A stretch of 64,000 bases of DNA from JAPOXR01 sp965116115 (lineage in GTDB: Bacteria; Pseudomonadota; Alphaproteobacteria; Rhodobacterales; Rhodobacteraceae), in assembly GCA_965116115.1 (NCBI GenBank), contig OZ220486.1:2790001-2854000 (forward strand), written 5' to 3'. The notes beneath the pieces are model-generated. The model was not told the origin of the DNA. It worked only from the letters and a program-made list of their open reading frames with translations, and did no database searches. Positions 36,964-46,276 of the stretch are shown piece by piece (position 1 is the first letter of the stretch; every line of letters starts with the position of its first letter). The position numbers and the translations under genes were made by a program.

Positions 36964-38535
36964 ATGGCTTCGGACACACCGAACATACTTTTCTTTATGG
37001 TCGACCAGATGGCCGCGTCGGTCTTGTCCATGCACGGAGGAATGGTCGCCAAGACACCGAATATCGATCAGCTGGCCAAACGCGGGGTCGTCTTCGAAAA
37101 TGCCTATACGAACTTCCCCGTCTGCGCCCCGTCGCGGTTTTCATTAATGAGCGGCCGTCTTGCCAGCGAGATCGAAGCCTATGACAACGCCGCCGAGTTC
37201 AGGGCCTCGATCCCGACCATTGCGCATTATCTGCGCTGCCGGGGCTATCAAACCGCCCTATGCGGCAAGATGCACTTCATCGGACCTGACCAGCTGCACG
37301 GATTTGAGGAGAGGCTGACCGAGGAAATCTATTCCGCCGACTTCATGACACTGCCCCGGTGGGACATCGATGACGACGATTACGCCACCGATGCCAACCA
37401 AGCCCTGCTGGAATCGGGACCAGTGCCGCGCACGGTGCAACTGGATTTTGACGAAGAGGTGGTCTTCAACGGTGAACGCAAGATCTATGACCTTGCCAGA
37501 AGCGAGGATGACCGTCCGTTCTTCCTTGTCGTTTCCTTCACCCACCCGCACGAGCCGTTCCTGTGCATGCAGGAATACTGGGACCTTTACGAGGGCATCG
37601 ACATTGACATGCCGAGGGTGGGCCGGCTGCCGCTGGATCAACTCGATGCCCACAGCCGGCGTCTCTACAGCCACTACAAACTGCTCGATCCGGCGTTCAA
37701 CGACACCCACATCCGCAACACGCGGCGTGCTTACTACGGCTCAGTGTCCTATATTGACGGACGCATCGGCCGCCTGCTGAGCGCACTGGAAAAGGCTGGG
37801 TTTTCGGACAGCACGATCATCTTCCTGACTTCCGACCACGGCGAAATGCTGGGCGAGCGCGGCATGTGGTTCAAGAAGACGTTCTACGAGAATTCCAGCC
37901 GCGTGCCATTGGTCGTGGCGGGATCAGGACTCGGCCATCGCCGCGTCAGGGAGAACGTATCTCTGGTCGATCTTCTGCCGACCTTCGTCGACATAGCAAG
38001 CAACGGCGCACCGTTCGATCCCGTCGAACCTCTCGCCGGCCGCAGCATGACGCCGTTGCTTAATGGTGACGCAGCCGGCTGGCCTGATACCGTCTTCAGC
38101 GAGATGACATGCGAAGGAGTGGGCGAGCCGGTGATGATGGTGAAGCACGGGCCATGGAAATACATCTGCTCGCTGACGGTTCCGCCGCTGCTCTATAACC
38201 TCGACGACGACCCGGATGAAATGACGAATCTGGCCGGACATCCCGACACGGCCGGAGTCCAAGCCTGTCTCCGGGAAATGGCCGACGACACCTGGGGCGA
38301 TCTCGGCGAGTTGCGTGCCAAGATTGTCGCCAGCCAGAAGACCCGGCTCCTGTTGCGGGAGGCATTAGAGAAAGGCATGCCCTATTCTTGGGATGCCGGC
38401 CCTCACATCGCCGGAGGGAGCCGCTATCTGCGGCGTGGAAAATCTTACAACGCTTGGAATTACGGCGGTGTCGAGAAGTTGCGGAGACAAGCGCGGACGG
38501 AAGCGCCGCAAAAGCCTGAGGTCCCCCCGAAATGA
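36964..38535 (+). CDS. Sulfatase, choline-sulfatase-like (type I, formylglycine)
   Basis: A 523-residue type I sulfatase. The signature is VCAPSRFSLMSGR at about residues 54-66, where Cys would be converted to formylglycine. Metal ligands are seen at NILFFMVDQMA (N-terminal Asp) and TSDHGEMLGERGMWFKKTF near 285 (Asp-His and Lys). AEFRASIPTIAHYLRCRGYQ and GKMHFIGPDQLHGFEERL are strongly like BetC choline-sulfatases, which release choline from choline-O-sulfate. No signal peptide is visible, as expected for a cytoplasmic BetC. I chose ATG 36964 because the family starts there. The stop overlaps ehuC by 4 bp, so it is co-translated with the transporter. It would act on the imported solute. Another sulfated small molecule is possible. 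Confidence 0.85.
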   Translation: MASDTPNILFFMVDQMAASVLSMHGGMVAKTPNIDQLAKRGVVFENAYTNFPVCAPSRFSLMSGRLASEIEAYDNAAEFRASIPTIAHYLRCRGYQTALCGKMHFIGPDQLHGFEERLTEEIYSADFMTLPRWDIDDDDYATDANQALLESGPVPRTVQLDFDEEVVFNGERKIYDLARSEDDRPFFLVVSFTHPHEPFLCMQEYWDLYEGIDIDMPRVGRLPLDQLDAHSRRLYSHYKLLDPAFNDTHIRNTRRAYYGSVSYIDGRIGRLLSALEKAGFSDSTIIFLTSDHGEMLGERGMWFKKTFYENSSRVPLVVAGSGLGHRRVRENVSLVDLLPTFVDIASNGAPFDPVEPLAGRSMTPLLNGDAAGWPDTVFSEMTCEGVGEPVMMVKHGPWKYICSLTVPPLLYNLDDDPDEMTNLAGHPDTAGVQACLREMADDTWGDLGELRAKIVASQKTRLLLREALEKGMPYSWDAGPHIAGGSRYLRRGKSYNAWNYGGVEKLRRQARTEAPQKPEVPPK

Positions 38536-39263
38536 TGCCCGGACGCATAGCCGCAATCGCCGCCCTGCTTGCCTTTCTCGCAGGAATGTCCTTCGCCACC
38601 TTCTCCGAGTTGCGTGTCTTTCTGCCGGCGCTGTTGCGGGGTGCCGTGGTCACCGTCGAAGTCTCCCTGCTGTCGGTGGTGGTGTTCTACATCTCCGCGC
38701 TGGCGGCAGGTCTTGGAAGCAAGAGCCCGCTGGCTCCGCTGCGCTGGCTGTCGGTCACCTATATCGAGGTTTTCCGGGGAACCTCGCTGCTTGTCCAGCT
38801 GTTCTGGTTTTTCTTCGTCCTGCCAGAGTTCGGAATTACGTTGACGCCGATGGCTGCCGGTGTGATCGGCATCGGCCTCAACTTCGGCGCTTATGGGGCC
38901 GAAATTGTGCGCGGCGCAATCGTCTCGGTGCCACGCGGTCAGTGGGAGGCGGCAACGGCCCTCAATATGCCGCTCTGGAAGCGCATGATGCGCATCGTCA
39001 TGCCTCAGGCGCTGATCGTCATGATTCCGGGATTCGGGAATTTGACCATTGAAATGATCAAGGCCACTGCCCTGGTCTCCGCCGTCACCCTTGTTGACAT
39101 TACCTACGCCTCGGTTCAGTTGAACCAAATTCACTACCGAACCATCGAAATCTTCATGGTGACCCTGATCCTCTATTACTGCTTCGCCCAGCTGGTGAGG
39201 TTCGGTATCGGGATGATTGAAGAGCGCGCAATGCGCCATTTGCGTCAGCGGGCCGAACCATGA
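38532..39263 (+). CDS. ehuC: Ectoine-type ABC transporter permease EhuC-like
   Basis: A 243-residue inner-membrane permease of the HisMQ family with about five membrane segments. LRGAVVTVEVSLLSVVVFY starts the conserved domain. IEVFRGTSLLVQLFWFFFVL and YGAEIVRGAIVSVPRGQWEA (the EAA loop that contacts the ATPase) are typical for EhuC. The start ATG overlaps the sulfatase stop and the end overlaps ehuD by 4 bp, so the genes are translationally coupled. It pairs with EhuD to form the channel. Confidence 0.88.
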   Translation: MMPGRIAAIAALLAFLAGMSFATFSELRVFLPALLRGAVVTVEVSLLSVVVFYISALAAGLGSKSPLAPLRWLSVTYIEVFRGTSLLVQLFWFFFVLPEFGITLTPMAAGVIGIGLNFGAYGAEIVRGAIVSVPRGQWEAATALNMPLWKRMMRIVMPQALIVMIPGFGNLTIEMIKATALVSAVTLVDITYASVQLNQIHYRTIEIFMVTLILYYCFAQLVRFGIGMIEERAMRHLRQRAEP

Positions 39264-39925
39264 AGTGGGACTGGCAGTTCACCTCTGATGTCGTGCTTCC
39301 GCGACTGACCGAAGCGGTCGGCGTAACTATCCAGGCTACCGTTATTTCATTCGTGCTAGCTGCGGCCGCCGGCCTGCCGCTGATGCTAATGCGCACGTCA
39401 CGCTACAAAATCATCGCCTGGCCGACCGGGGAGTTCATAGAGTTCATCCGAGCAACCCCCCTGCTGGTGCAGATATTCTTTCTGTTCTTCGTCCTGCCCG
39501 AGGCCGGCATAACGCTGCCGCCGCTGATCACCGGCATTCTGGCTATCGGCATTTACAATGCGGCATTGTGCTCGGAGGTTTATCGAGCCGGTCTGCAGGC
39601 TGTGCCGCATGGACAGTGGGAAGCCGCAACCGCGCTGAATCTCAGCACCTACCGCACCTATCGCGACATCATCATCCCGCAGTCCCTCCCGCCCATCGTG
39701 CCGGCGCTCGGCAACTATCTGATCGTGATCTTCAAGGAGACGCCGCTGCTGTCATTCGTGGCGGTCGGAGAACTCATGCAGGCCTCCAAGCTGATCGGCT
39801 CGGAGTACTACCGCTTTACCGAGGCGGTCACCATGGCCGGCGTCTTCTTCCTGGTCATGAGTCTGGCAGCGGCTTGGCTGGTCAGACTGGTAGAAGGCTA
39901 TATCAAACGGAGAATCCTCCATTGA
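39260..39925 (+). CDS. ehuD: Ectoine-type ABC transporter permease EhuD-like
   Basis: A 221-residue permease. MKWDWQFTSDVVLPRLTEAV at the start, FIEFIRATPLLVQIFFLFFV and EVYRAGLQAVPHGQWEAATA (EAA loop) are close to EhuD proteins. Membrane segments cover most of the length. The ATG overlaps ehuC (ATGA) and the TGA overlaps the TTG start of ehuA. Confidence 0.88.
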   Translation: MKWDWQFTSDVVLPRLTEAVGVTIQATVISFVLAAAAGLPLMLMRTSRYKIIAWPTGEFIEFIRATPLLVQIFFLFFVLPEAGITLPPLITGILAIGIYNAALCSEVYRAGLQAVPHGQWEAATALNLSTYRTYRDIIIPQSLPPIVPALGNYLIVIFKETPLLSFVAVGELMQASKLIGSEYYRFTEAVTMAGVFFLVMSLAAAWLVRLVEGYIKRRILH

Positions 39926-40698
39926 TCGAACCGAAAATCAAATTCGACGCCGTCACCAAACGTTATGGGGCTCTCACCGTTCTCGACACCCTCAACTTCG
40001 ACGTCGCCGATGGCGAGGTGGTCACAATCATCGGGCCATCCGGTTCGGGCAAGACCACAGTACTGCGTGTGTTGATGACTCTGGAGGGCATCCAAGATGG
40101 AACCATATATGTGGATGGCGAACCCCTCAACCGGATGGTGTCAGGCGACAAACTCGTTCAGGCATCAACAGCTCATATCAGACGCATCCGTTCGAAGATC
40201 GGCATGGTGTTTCAGAGCTTCAACCTGTTCCCTCACATGACCGCTCTGGAAAACTGCATTGAGGCGCCGGTCCATTCCAAGGGACTGAAAAAGGCCACGG
40301 CTGTCGAAACCGCCCTCGACCTTCTGGCGATGGTCGGACTGGGGGATAAGCGTGATCACTATCCCAGCCAGCTTTCCGGCGGCCAGCAGCAGCGCGTGGC
40401 GATCGCCAGGGCACTCGCCATGAAACCGGAGATCCTGCTCTTCGACGAACCCACATCGGCCCTTGACCCTGAGATGGTGGGCGAGGTTCTGAGTGTAATC
40501 CGGTCGCTTGCCGGCGCACACAATTACACCCTTCTTCTGGTCACGCATCAAATGGGATTCGCCCGCGAAATATCGGATCGCGTTTGTTTCTTCGACCGCG
40601 GCAAGATCATCGAGCAGGGCGCTCCCGCCCAATTCTTTTCAAATCCGCGAAACGACAGGCTCAAACAGTTTCTCTCCCAAGTTCTCGAGGCTCGCTAG
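39922..40698 (+). CDS. ehuA: Ectoine-type ABC transporter ATPase EhuA-like
   Basis: A 258-residue ATPase that drives the importer. Walker A is IIGPSGSGKTTVLRV at about 35-49, the Q-loop is MVFQSFNLFPHMTALEN, the signature is QLSGGQQQRVAIARALA at about 150-166, Walker B is EILLFDEPTSALDPEM and the H-loop is LLLVTHQMGFAREI. LMTLEGIQDGTIYVDGEPLN is characteristic of the EhuA group. The start is a TTG that overlaps the ehuD stop, with GGAG upstream. A longer frame from 39568 overlaps ehuD and is not real. This closes the operon. Confidence 0.9.
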   Translation: MIEPKIKFDAVTKRYGALTVLDTLNFDVADGEVVTIIGPSGSGKTTVLRVLMTLEGIQDGTIYVDGEPLNRMVSGDKLVQASTAHIRRIRSKIGMVFQSFNLFPHMTALENCIEAPVHSKGLKKATAVETALDLLAMVGLGDKRDHYPSQLSGGQQQRVAIARALAMKPEILLFDEPTSALDPEMVGEVLSVIRSLAGAHNYTLLLVTHQMGFAREISDRVCFFDRGKIIEQGAPAQFFSNPRNDRLKQFLSQVLEAR

Positions 40699-41194
40699 CA
40701 GTCGGACATAATGGGATCGACGGCAATTGCGGACACGTCTTGCCGTTCCGCTGATGACAAGAGCACTGTAAAAGCCGTTCGCTGAACAAATTGAAAGGGT
40801 ATCCGCCAAAGGCATAACCGGTTCCCGGTTAGTCGGAACTCTGATTGCCTAGCGGCTTGTTTCTTATGGGCCGGACGGAAAATCCCGTGTACCAAGCGCT
40901 CATGCGCGGCTGGGCTAACCTCCGAGCCCGCCATCGCCTTGGAGCATATCCCTCCATTCGCGCGATGAACAGATCGTTCAAAATACGATCCGGATAAGTG
41001 GCGAAGTCCGCGAAGCTGTTGGCGCGGCCGGGCCTGAAAAACCGCGGCTTTGCAATCGGGCGCTCGACGCCAAGACGAACCGCCGAAAGATGCGTGAACG
41101 TTTCCGTGATGTAAAGCGGGCACTGCGGCGGGATCCGCTCACCGGCACGGACTTGGTGGCGATCCGCAAGCGTCTGGAGAAGGAGAGCTTAGCC
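40699..41194. other. Region with a coding-like relic of unknown family
   Basis: After ehuA nothing clear is encoded. A plus-strand frame from about 40917 to 41194 reads EVREAVGAAGPEKPRLCNRA, RRKMRERFRDVKRALRRDPL and VAIRKRLEKESLA and then stops, but it has no start. A second frame before it gives MGRTENPVYQALMRGWANLR (from 40866). They may be pieces of one decayed gene. I do not recognise the family. Confidence 0.35.
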
Positions 41195-41196
41195 TA

Positions 41197-41323
41197 GTAG
41201 TCTGTCTTTGTTGTATTGATGGATGAAATAGCGAAGTAAACACTCCTCTTGTGGCACGATTTCAATGCTTCCGATTTCTGCTCCCAACCTGTTAATGTCG
41301 TCAATTTTGCTGTGTCGGAGTAC
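41197..41323. mobile_element. 127-bp MITE with IS630-type ends
   Basis: GTAGTCTGTCTTTGTTGTAT at 41197 is nearly the left end of the IS630 copies at 1640 and 9340, and the right end GTGTCGGAGTAC (ending 41323) is an inverted partner. TA flanks both sides (41195-41196, 41324-41325). It contains no gene and its interior is unrelated to IS630. It would be moved in trans by an IS630 transposase. Confidence 0.72.
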
Positions 41324-41333
41324 TAGCCGGCGC

Positions 41334-41399
41334 GGCGGATGACGGCACGATGCGCCTCGACCATACCCGGTTCGGGGCGCTGTTCGCGGGCTTGGACTA
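41334..41399 (+). pseudogene. IS66 TnpB-like C-terminal stub
   Basis: The short frame ADDGTMRLDHTRFGALFAGLD resembles the C-terminal end of IS66 TnpB (usually closing in a GLDW or GIDW motif). It is cut by the CTAG element right after GLD. The match is short, so this is tentative. Confidence 0.4.
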
Positions 41400-41400
41400 G

Positions 41401-43586
41401 CCTCGATTCCCAACGGCCATAATTGATGTGAATCGGGCGGCGGCCGTGGATCGCCGGCTGGATCCGTTATCGTTCGGCAGGCGGCGTTTGCCGTGCTTCC
41501 CGCCTGGATCCGATGGATGTCGGTCTTGCCGTCGCCGGCATGTAATCATCGTATTTAAGGTTTTCAGCACTGATTATCACGCTGTCATGACGGGCTGCGG
41601 CACGGCATCAGGATGAGGACAGGCGCGGCTTCCGGGTTCAGCGCCCGCCTTCGGAGTCCTTTCCAGGCTTTCTTTCATGCGTCCCGTCTCGACGCGCGGC
41701 GCGGTTCCGCGCAATTCCGGCTTGCGGCGGCATCTATCATGTAAACAGCAGCAACAGTATCTGAACTACATGCATTGCTATGACTGACTTAGCCGAACTC
41801 TTCCGCAAGCCGCGGTCCCGAACCTGTCTCCAGTACGAGGCCCTCCGGGCCTGCTTCCTCGACGGCGCAGAGGCCGCGGAGGCCGCGAGGCGCTTCGGAT
41901 ACAGCCTCGGGTCCTTCCGCGACCTGTGCGCGAAGCTGCGCGGGAACCCGGATTTGTCTTCCTTCTTCGCCGAGCGCAGACCGGGTCCGAAGCCGAATCC
42001 CGGCGAGCCTCTCAGGCTGCGGCGGGACCGGCGCATCCCAGCGCTTCGCAGGACCGCCGGCCTCTCAGTCGGCGAGATCAGCCGGAAGCTCGGGGAGGAA
42101 GGGATGCCCGCCGGAACGACGACCGTGCAGCGCGCGCTCCGCAGGAACGGCGTCGGCAAGCTGCGGCGCCGGTCGCCCGGCGAGCGCGAAGCCGCCCTCC
42201 GGCCGGTCTCCGCCCCGGTCGCCGACGCCCGGGAGCCAGACCTCTCGCCGCGGCGCCTGCGCACCGGGTTCGGCGGGCTGTTCCTGTTCGTTCCCGACCT
42301 TGTCCGGCTCGATCTCGACCGGATCGTCGCTGACAGCGGCATGCCGGGCAGCGGGATGATCCCCGCGGGCCATGCTTTCCGGGCCCTGCCGGCGCTGAAG
42401 CTCCAGTGAGTCGGGCGGCCGCCGCGCGTCATGGCCGACATCCTCGATCCCGGCATGGCTCTGTTCGCCGGGCTGAACGTCATGCCTGAGAGGTCGAGCT
42501 TAACCGAGTATTCCGGGCGCGTCGACCCGAAGCTGTGCGCGGGCCTCATGGACCGCCGGCGCCGGGCGCTGAACGGCTTGGAGACGGACCTCGGCGGGGA
42601 CGGCTCCTTCGACCTCGATTTCCATGCCATACCCTGGCACGGGAAGGATCCGGAGGCGCCCGTCGAGCGGCGCTGCGTCTCCAAGCGGAGCCGCAGGCAG
42701 AAGGGCGTCCTCGCCTTCCTCGCCCGCGACGCCGACGCCCGCCTGCTCGTCTACGCGAACGCCCGGGTCCGCAAGGCGGACCAGAACGACGAGATCTTCC
42801 GGTTCATCGGGTGCTGGTAGGAGCGCAACGGCGGTCCGCCCGTGGAGCCAGCGTTCGATTCCCGGCTGACGACGCATGCGAATCTCCAGTGGATCAACGA
42901 GAGAGGCATCGACTTCCTCACCCTTCGCAGGCGGACTGGATCGCTTCTCGACGCTGTCGCTGACGCCCCGGAGAGCGACTGGAAGCAGGTGCGCCTTGCT
43001 GATGTCGGGCGCATCTGCCGCACGCCCGGGGTTCTCGACCGGCGCGTCCGGATCTCCGGCTGTCCGGGCGACATCCGCCAGTTGGCAGTGCGCGGTCTGG
43101 GCCATGAGCGGCCGACCCTGCTGCTCGCTGAGCAGATGAAGACCTCCGCGAGCCGGCTCGTCGACCGTTACGCCCGGCGGATGGTGATTGAGAACGCCAT
43201 CGCTGACGCGATCGACTTCTTCCATATGGACGCGCTGTCCGCCGCGGTCCCGATGAAGATCGATCTCGATCTTCAGCTCACCCTCATGGCCGGCGGCCTG
43301 TACCGGCTGCCGGCCGTCCGCATCGGAAACGGCAAAAGGAACGCGAAGCCGCGCACGCTGTTCCGCAACTTCGTCAAGGCGCCGGCGGACATCACGATCG
43401 GAAAAGACAGCATCGACGTCCGGATCGGACGGCGGGCGAATAACCCGTTCCTCCTCAACGCCTCATACGACGAAACCGACATCGCCGTCCCATGGCTCGG
43501 AAACCGCAGGCTGCGGATCAGCTTCCTGTGAACGGGGCGCGCGCGATCCCGGGATTCACATCAATTATGGCCGTTGGGAATCGAGG
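41401..43586 (+). mobile_element. CTAG-targeting insertion sequence, copy 2
   Basis: It has the same 2186 bp and the same perfect terminal inverted repeats as copy 1 (7151-9336), and CTAG on both flanks (41397-41400, 43587-43590). Copies differ by scattered substitutions only. Confidence 0.87.
41780..43531 (+). pseudogene. DDE transposase of the CTAG element, copy 2, with the same two in-frame stops
   Basis: One frame from ATG 41780 to TGA 43531, broken by TGA at 42407-42409 and TAG at 42818-42820, the same codons as in copy 1. Motifs are SFDLDFHAIPWHG, PAFDSRLTTHANL and RRMVIENAIADAIDFFHMD. The flanking sequence around each stop is conserved between copies, so the frame remains readable over 584 codons. 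The copies must descend from a source that already carried both stops, or the stops are read through. Confidence 0.82.
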
Positions 43587-43638
43587 CTAGCACCGGAGGC
43601 GGGCACTGCCGGTTCTGTCTGCGCTACTGTCCTGCCGG

Positions 43639-44439
43639 TCATTTTTCCGTATCTTGTCGGGCGGGCGGTACGTTGTCGCCGGCAATCCCGGCGCGGACAT
43701 CGGTGCGCTGAACAACAAAGAACATGTAGCCCGCCTCGTCGGAAAAGCGTCGGACGACCTTGATTTCCCTGCGAATGTCCTCAAGCACTTTCCGGACGTC
43801 GGTATCGGCGCATCCCGCAAGTTCGGCTACACGCGCCTCCAGTGGAACGTAGTAGGCCTCATGCGCTTCTTTCGGCATCCGGAAACCGCTGACGACCCGA
43901 TACCCGGCAGCCTCCGCGCGAGACCGAATCTCTGCTTCGGATGCCATGTCCGGATACTCGACCGCCCAGAACGCGCGAGCTTCCGTCGAGGGATCGTCCA
44001 CCCGCCAGACGAATTCGCTGAAGGCCGCGCACCCGCCCGGACGAAGCCATAGGCGCCACATGGCGAGGGCCCGCTCCACGCCCACCACATAAATGGAGCC
44101 CTCAGCCCATATGAGGTCAATGCTCCCCTCGGCTACATCGATGTTCTTCATGTCCCCGCATACCGGACAGACGCGGCCCGCGACGCCTGCTTCACCGATA
44201 TGTTCGGTCATCCGCTCAACGAAAGGAGGATGTATCTCAACGGCTGTAATCCGGGCACTCGGAAGCCCCCGAGCCAGAGTGAACGACGTACGGCCATGCC
44301 CCACACCCAAGTCGAGCACCTTTCGCACGGCATCGCGGCCCGGCACCGCGTCCAGCGCACGCAGCGTCGAGGCGTCGTTGCCCGGCGCACCCTGCGACAG
44401 CGCTCCGAACACCTCATATATGGCATTATCTATGGACAC
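43639..44439 (-). CDS. Class I SAM-dependent methyltransferase
   Basis: A 266-residue enzyme with the Rossmann methyltransferase motifs VRKVLDLGVGHGRTSFTLAR (motif I, about 38-57), ITAVEIHPPFVERM (acidic residue binding SAM ribose) and GSIDLIWAEGSIYVVG near 106. LWLRPGGCAAFSEFVWRVDD is the post-strand-5 region. The start is GTG 44439 with a weak GGGAATGG upstream. The N-terminus DNAIYEVFGALSQGAPGNDA suggests a small-molecule methyltransferase. Neighbours are mobile elements only, so the substrate is unknown. Confidence 0.8.
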   Translation of the reverse strand: MSIDNAIYEVFGALSQGAPGNDASTLRALDAVPGRDAVRKVLDLGVGHGRTSFTLARGLPSARITAVEIHPPFVERMTEHIGEAGVAGRVCPVCGDMKNIDVAEGSIDLIWAEGSIYVVGVERALAMWRLWLRPGGCAAFSEFVWRVDDPSTEARAFWAVEYPDMASEAEIRSRAEAAGYRVVSGFRMPKEAHEAYYVPLEARVAELAGCADTDVRKVLEDIRREIKVVRRFSDEAGYMFFVVQRTDVRAGIAGDNVPPARQDTEK

Positions 44440-44460
44440 GACGCGTCAATGTACCATTCC

Positions 44461-44519
44461 CAGGCTGTGGACTCAATCTTGGGTTGAGACATATGAGACA
44501 GGCAGAGTGAAAGTTGAAT
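44461..44519 (+). mobile_element. IS427-type IS5 relic (copy C), left end
   Basis: GGCTGTGGACTCAATCTTGG resembles the IS427 end GGCCTGTGGACAAATCGGG. The relic continues after the IS66 insertion at 46277. Confidence 0.55.
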
Positions 44520-46276
44520 GTAACTAGTCAGGTAGATTTTTTCGCTTGATTCTGTTTTGTCCGTGTGATTGAATCCTTCGTCAAGAAATTAAGAAACGAC
44601 ATTGAGCAGAACGGCGCAAGCCGCGGATACGCAGGGTATGAGTTCAGATAAGTTTTCAGCGGAGCGGGTCCGATGACCGGCGGCATTCCGGCGGCGGCGC
44701 GGGACAGGACCGCCGATCCGTCTTTCGGCCGAGCCGGTCTCAAGGCGAGACTTGCCGCGGCTGTCGCCGACCGTGACGCGATTGCCGCCGAGCGTGACGC
44801 GATCGCTGACGAGCGTGATGAAGCCGCCGCGGCGCTTGCGGCTGCGCAGGGCCGCGTTTCCGAGCTTGAGCGGCGGCTGTTAACGAACAGCGGCAACAGT
44901 CATAAGCCGCCGTCGAGCGACGGGTTTTCCAAGCCGGCGCCGAAGAAAAAAGCTTCGTCGGGGCGGAGGCCGGGCGGGCAGCCGGGTCATAAGGGAACGA
45001 CGATGAGTCTTGTCGAGACCCCGGACAGGGTCGAGGATCATCATCCCGATACCTGCCGCGGATGCGGCGCGTCCCTCGCCGGTGCGGCATCGGAGGGGTA
45101 TGTCCGGCGGCAGGTCGCGGACATCCCGCCGGTTGCGCTTGAGATCGTTGAACACCGGGTTCACAGGGCGGTCTGCTCCGGCTGCGGAGCGGTGAGCGCG
45201 GGCCGCTTTCCGGAGGGCGTGAAGGCCCCGGCGCAGTACGGTCCGGGGGTGCGTTCGACGGTGCGTTACCTGTCGGCGGCGCAGATGATCCCGCGCCGGC
45301 GGCTGGCCGGGACGATGAGAGACCTGTTCGGCGCATCCTTGTCCCCGGGAACGGTTTCCGCTTTGCTCGACAGCGGCGCCGGGAGGTTTTCCGACTTCGC
45401 CGAACATGTCGGCGCGGCGGCGGCGAGGGCCGCCGTCAAGCACACAGCTGAGACCGGGGTCCGCGTCGACGGCAAGCTCCGCTGGATACACGTCGTCTGC
45501 ACGGAGCTTCTCAGTTTTTTCCGTCTCGGCGAAAGCCGCGGCGATGCAGCCATGGCCGCGACCGGCATCGCGGTTCATGATTTTTGGAAACCCTGCTGGA
45601 ATATAGCCGGGGTGAGCCATGCGCACTGCATCCCTCACATCCTGAGGGAACTTGAAGCTCTGACGGAGTTTCACGGCGAGGCCTGGTCGGCGGAGATGAG
45701 CAAGCTGCTTCAAAGCGCCGTGCATGAGGACAACGAGGCGGCCCGCGCCGGGAAACCGCTGTCCGCGGAGGCGGCGGACCGGATCGAAAAAGAATATGAC
45801 AGGATCATCGCCGACGCCGTCGCCTGGCACGAAGCGCGCCGGCCGGCCGGCCGGCGGGAAGCGGAAGCGGCGCGGGAGACGGAAACAGCGCAAAGGCCTC
45901 AACCTCGCCCTGCGGCTGCGGGATCATCGGGCGGGCGTCCTGATGTTCACGCGGAACCCGGCGGTGCCGGCGACGAACAACCGGGCCGAGCGGGCCCTGC
46001 GGATGCTGAAAGCATATCTGAAAATATCCGGCTGCTATCGGAGCGAGCGCGGCGCCCGCAACCATGCGGTCCTGCGGACGCTGATCGAGACCGCCCGCAA
46101 GCAGGGCCGGCCCGTCCTTGACGCGCTCCGGGCGGATCCGGAGGACCTGAAACTCCGGCTGGCCGATTCCTGAGGGAGCTCCGCTCCTGAGTCCCGTTCC
46201 TCTGAAAAACATTCCAATGACCGGCGGCGGCGGATGCCCCCCTTCAGGGACGCTTGCCGGGTACCTGACTAGTTAC
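44520..46276 (+). mobile_element. IS66-family element with tnpC only, exact 8-bp target duplication
   Basis: Ends are GTAACTAGTCAGGTA (44520) and TACCTGACTAGTTAC (ending 46276), flanked by AGTTGAAT at 44512-44519 and 46277-46284. The 8-bp duplication is typical of IS66. The 1757-bp element holds only a tnpC-type gene and no tnpA or tnpB, as in the ISBst12-like subgroup. It inserted at the start of an IS427-type orfA. Confidence 0.88.
44673..46173 (+). pseudogene. IS66-family transposase TnpC, frameshifted in the C-terminal third
   Basis: From ATG 44673 there is an Ala-rich coiled coil (about residues 25-70, AAAVADRDAIAAERDAIADE), then the TnpC signature NSHKPPSSDGFSKP, GRRPGGQPGHKGTT and the zinc-binding CRGCG and CSGCG pairs. 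The DDE core includes TGVRVDGKLRWIHVV (first Asp) and SHAHCIPHILRELEAL. Near 45870 the frame shifts, and KGLNLALRLRDHRAGVLMFT, PATNNRAERALRM (catalytic Glu) and KISGCYRSERGARNHAVLR are in another frame ending at 46173. The shift lies in a GC-rich repetitive run. It is probably inactivating, though a sequencing error cannot be excluded. Confidence 0.85.
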
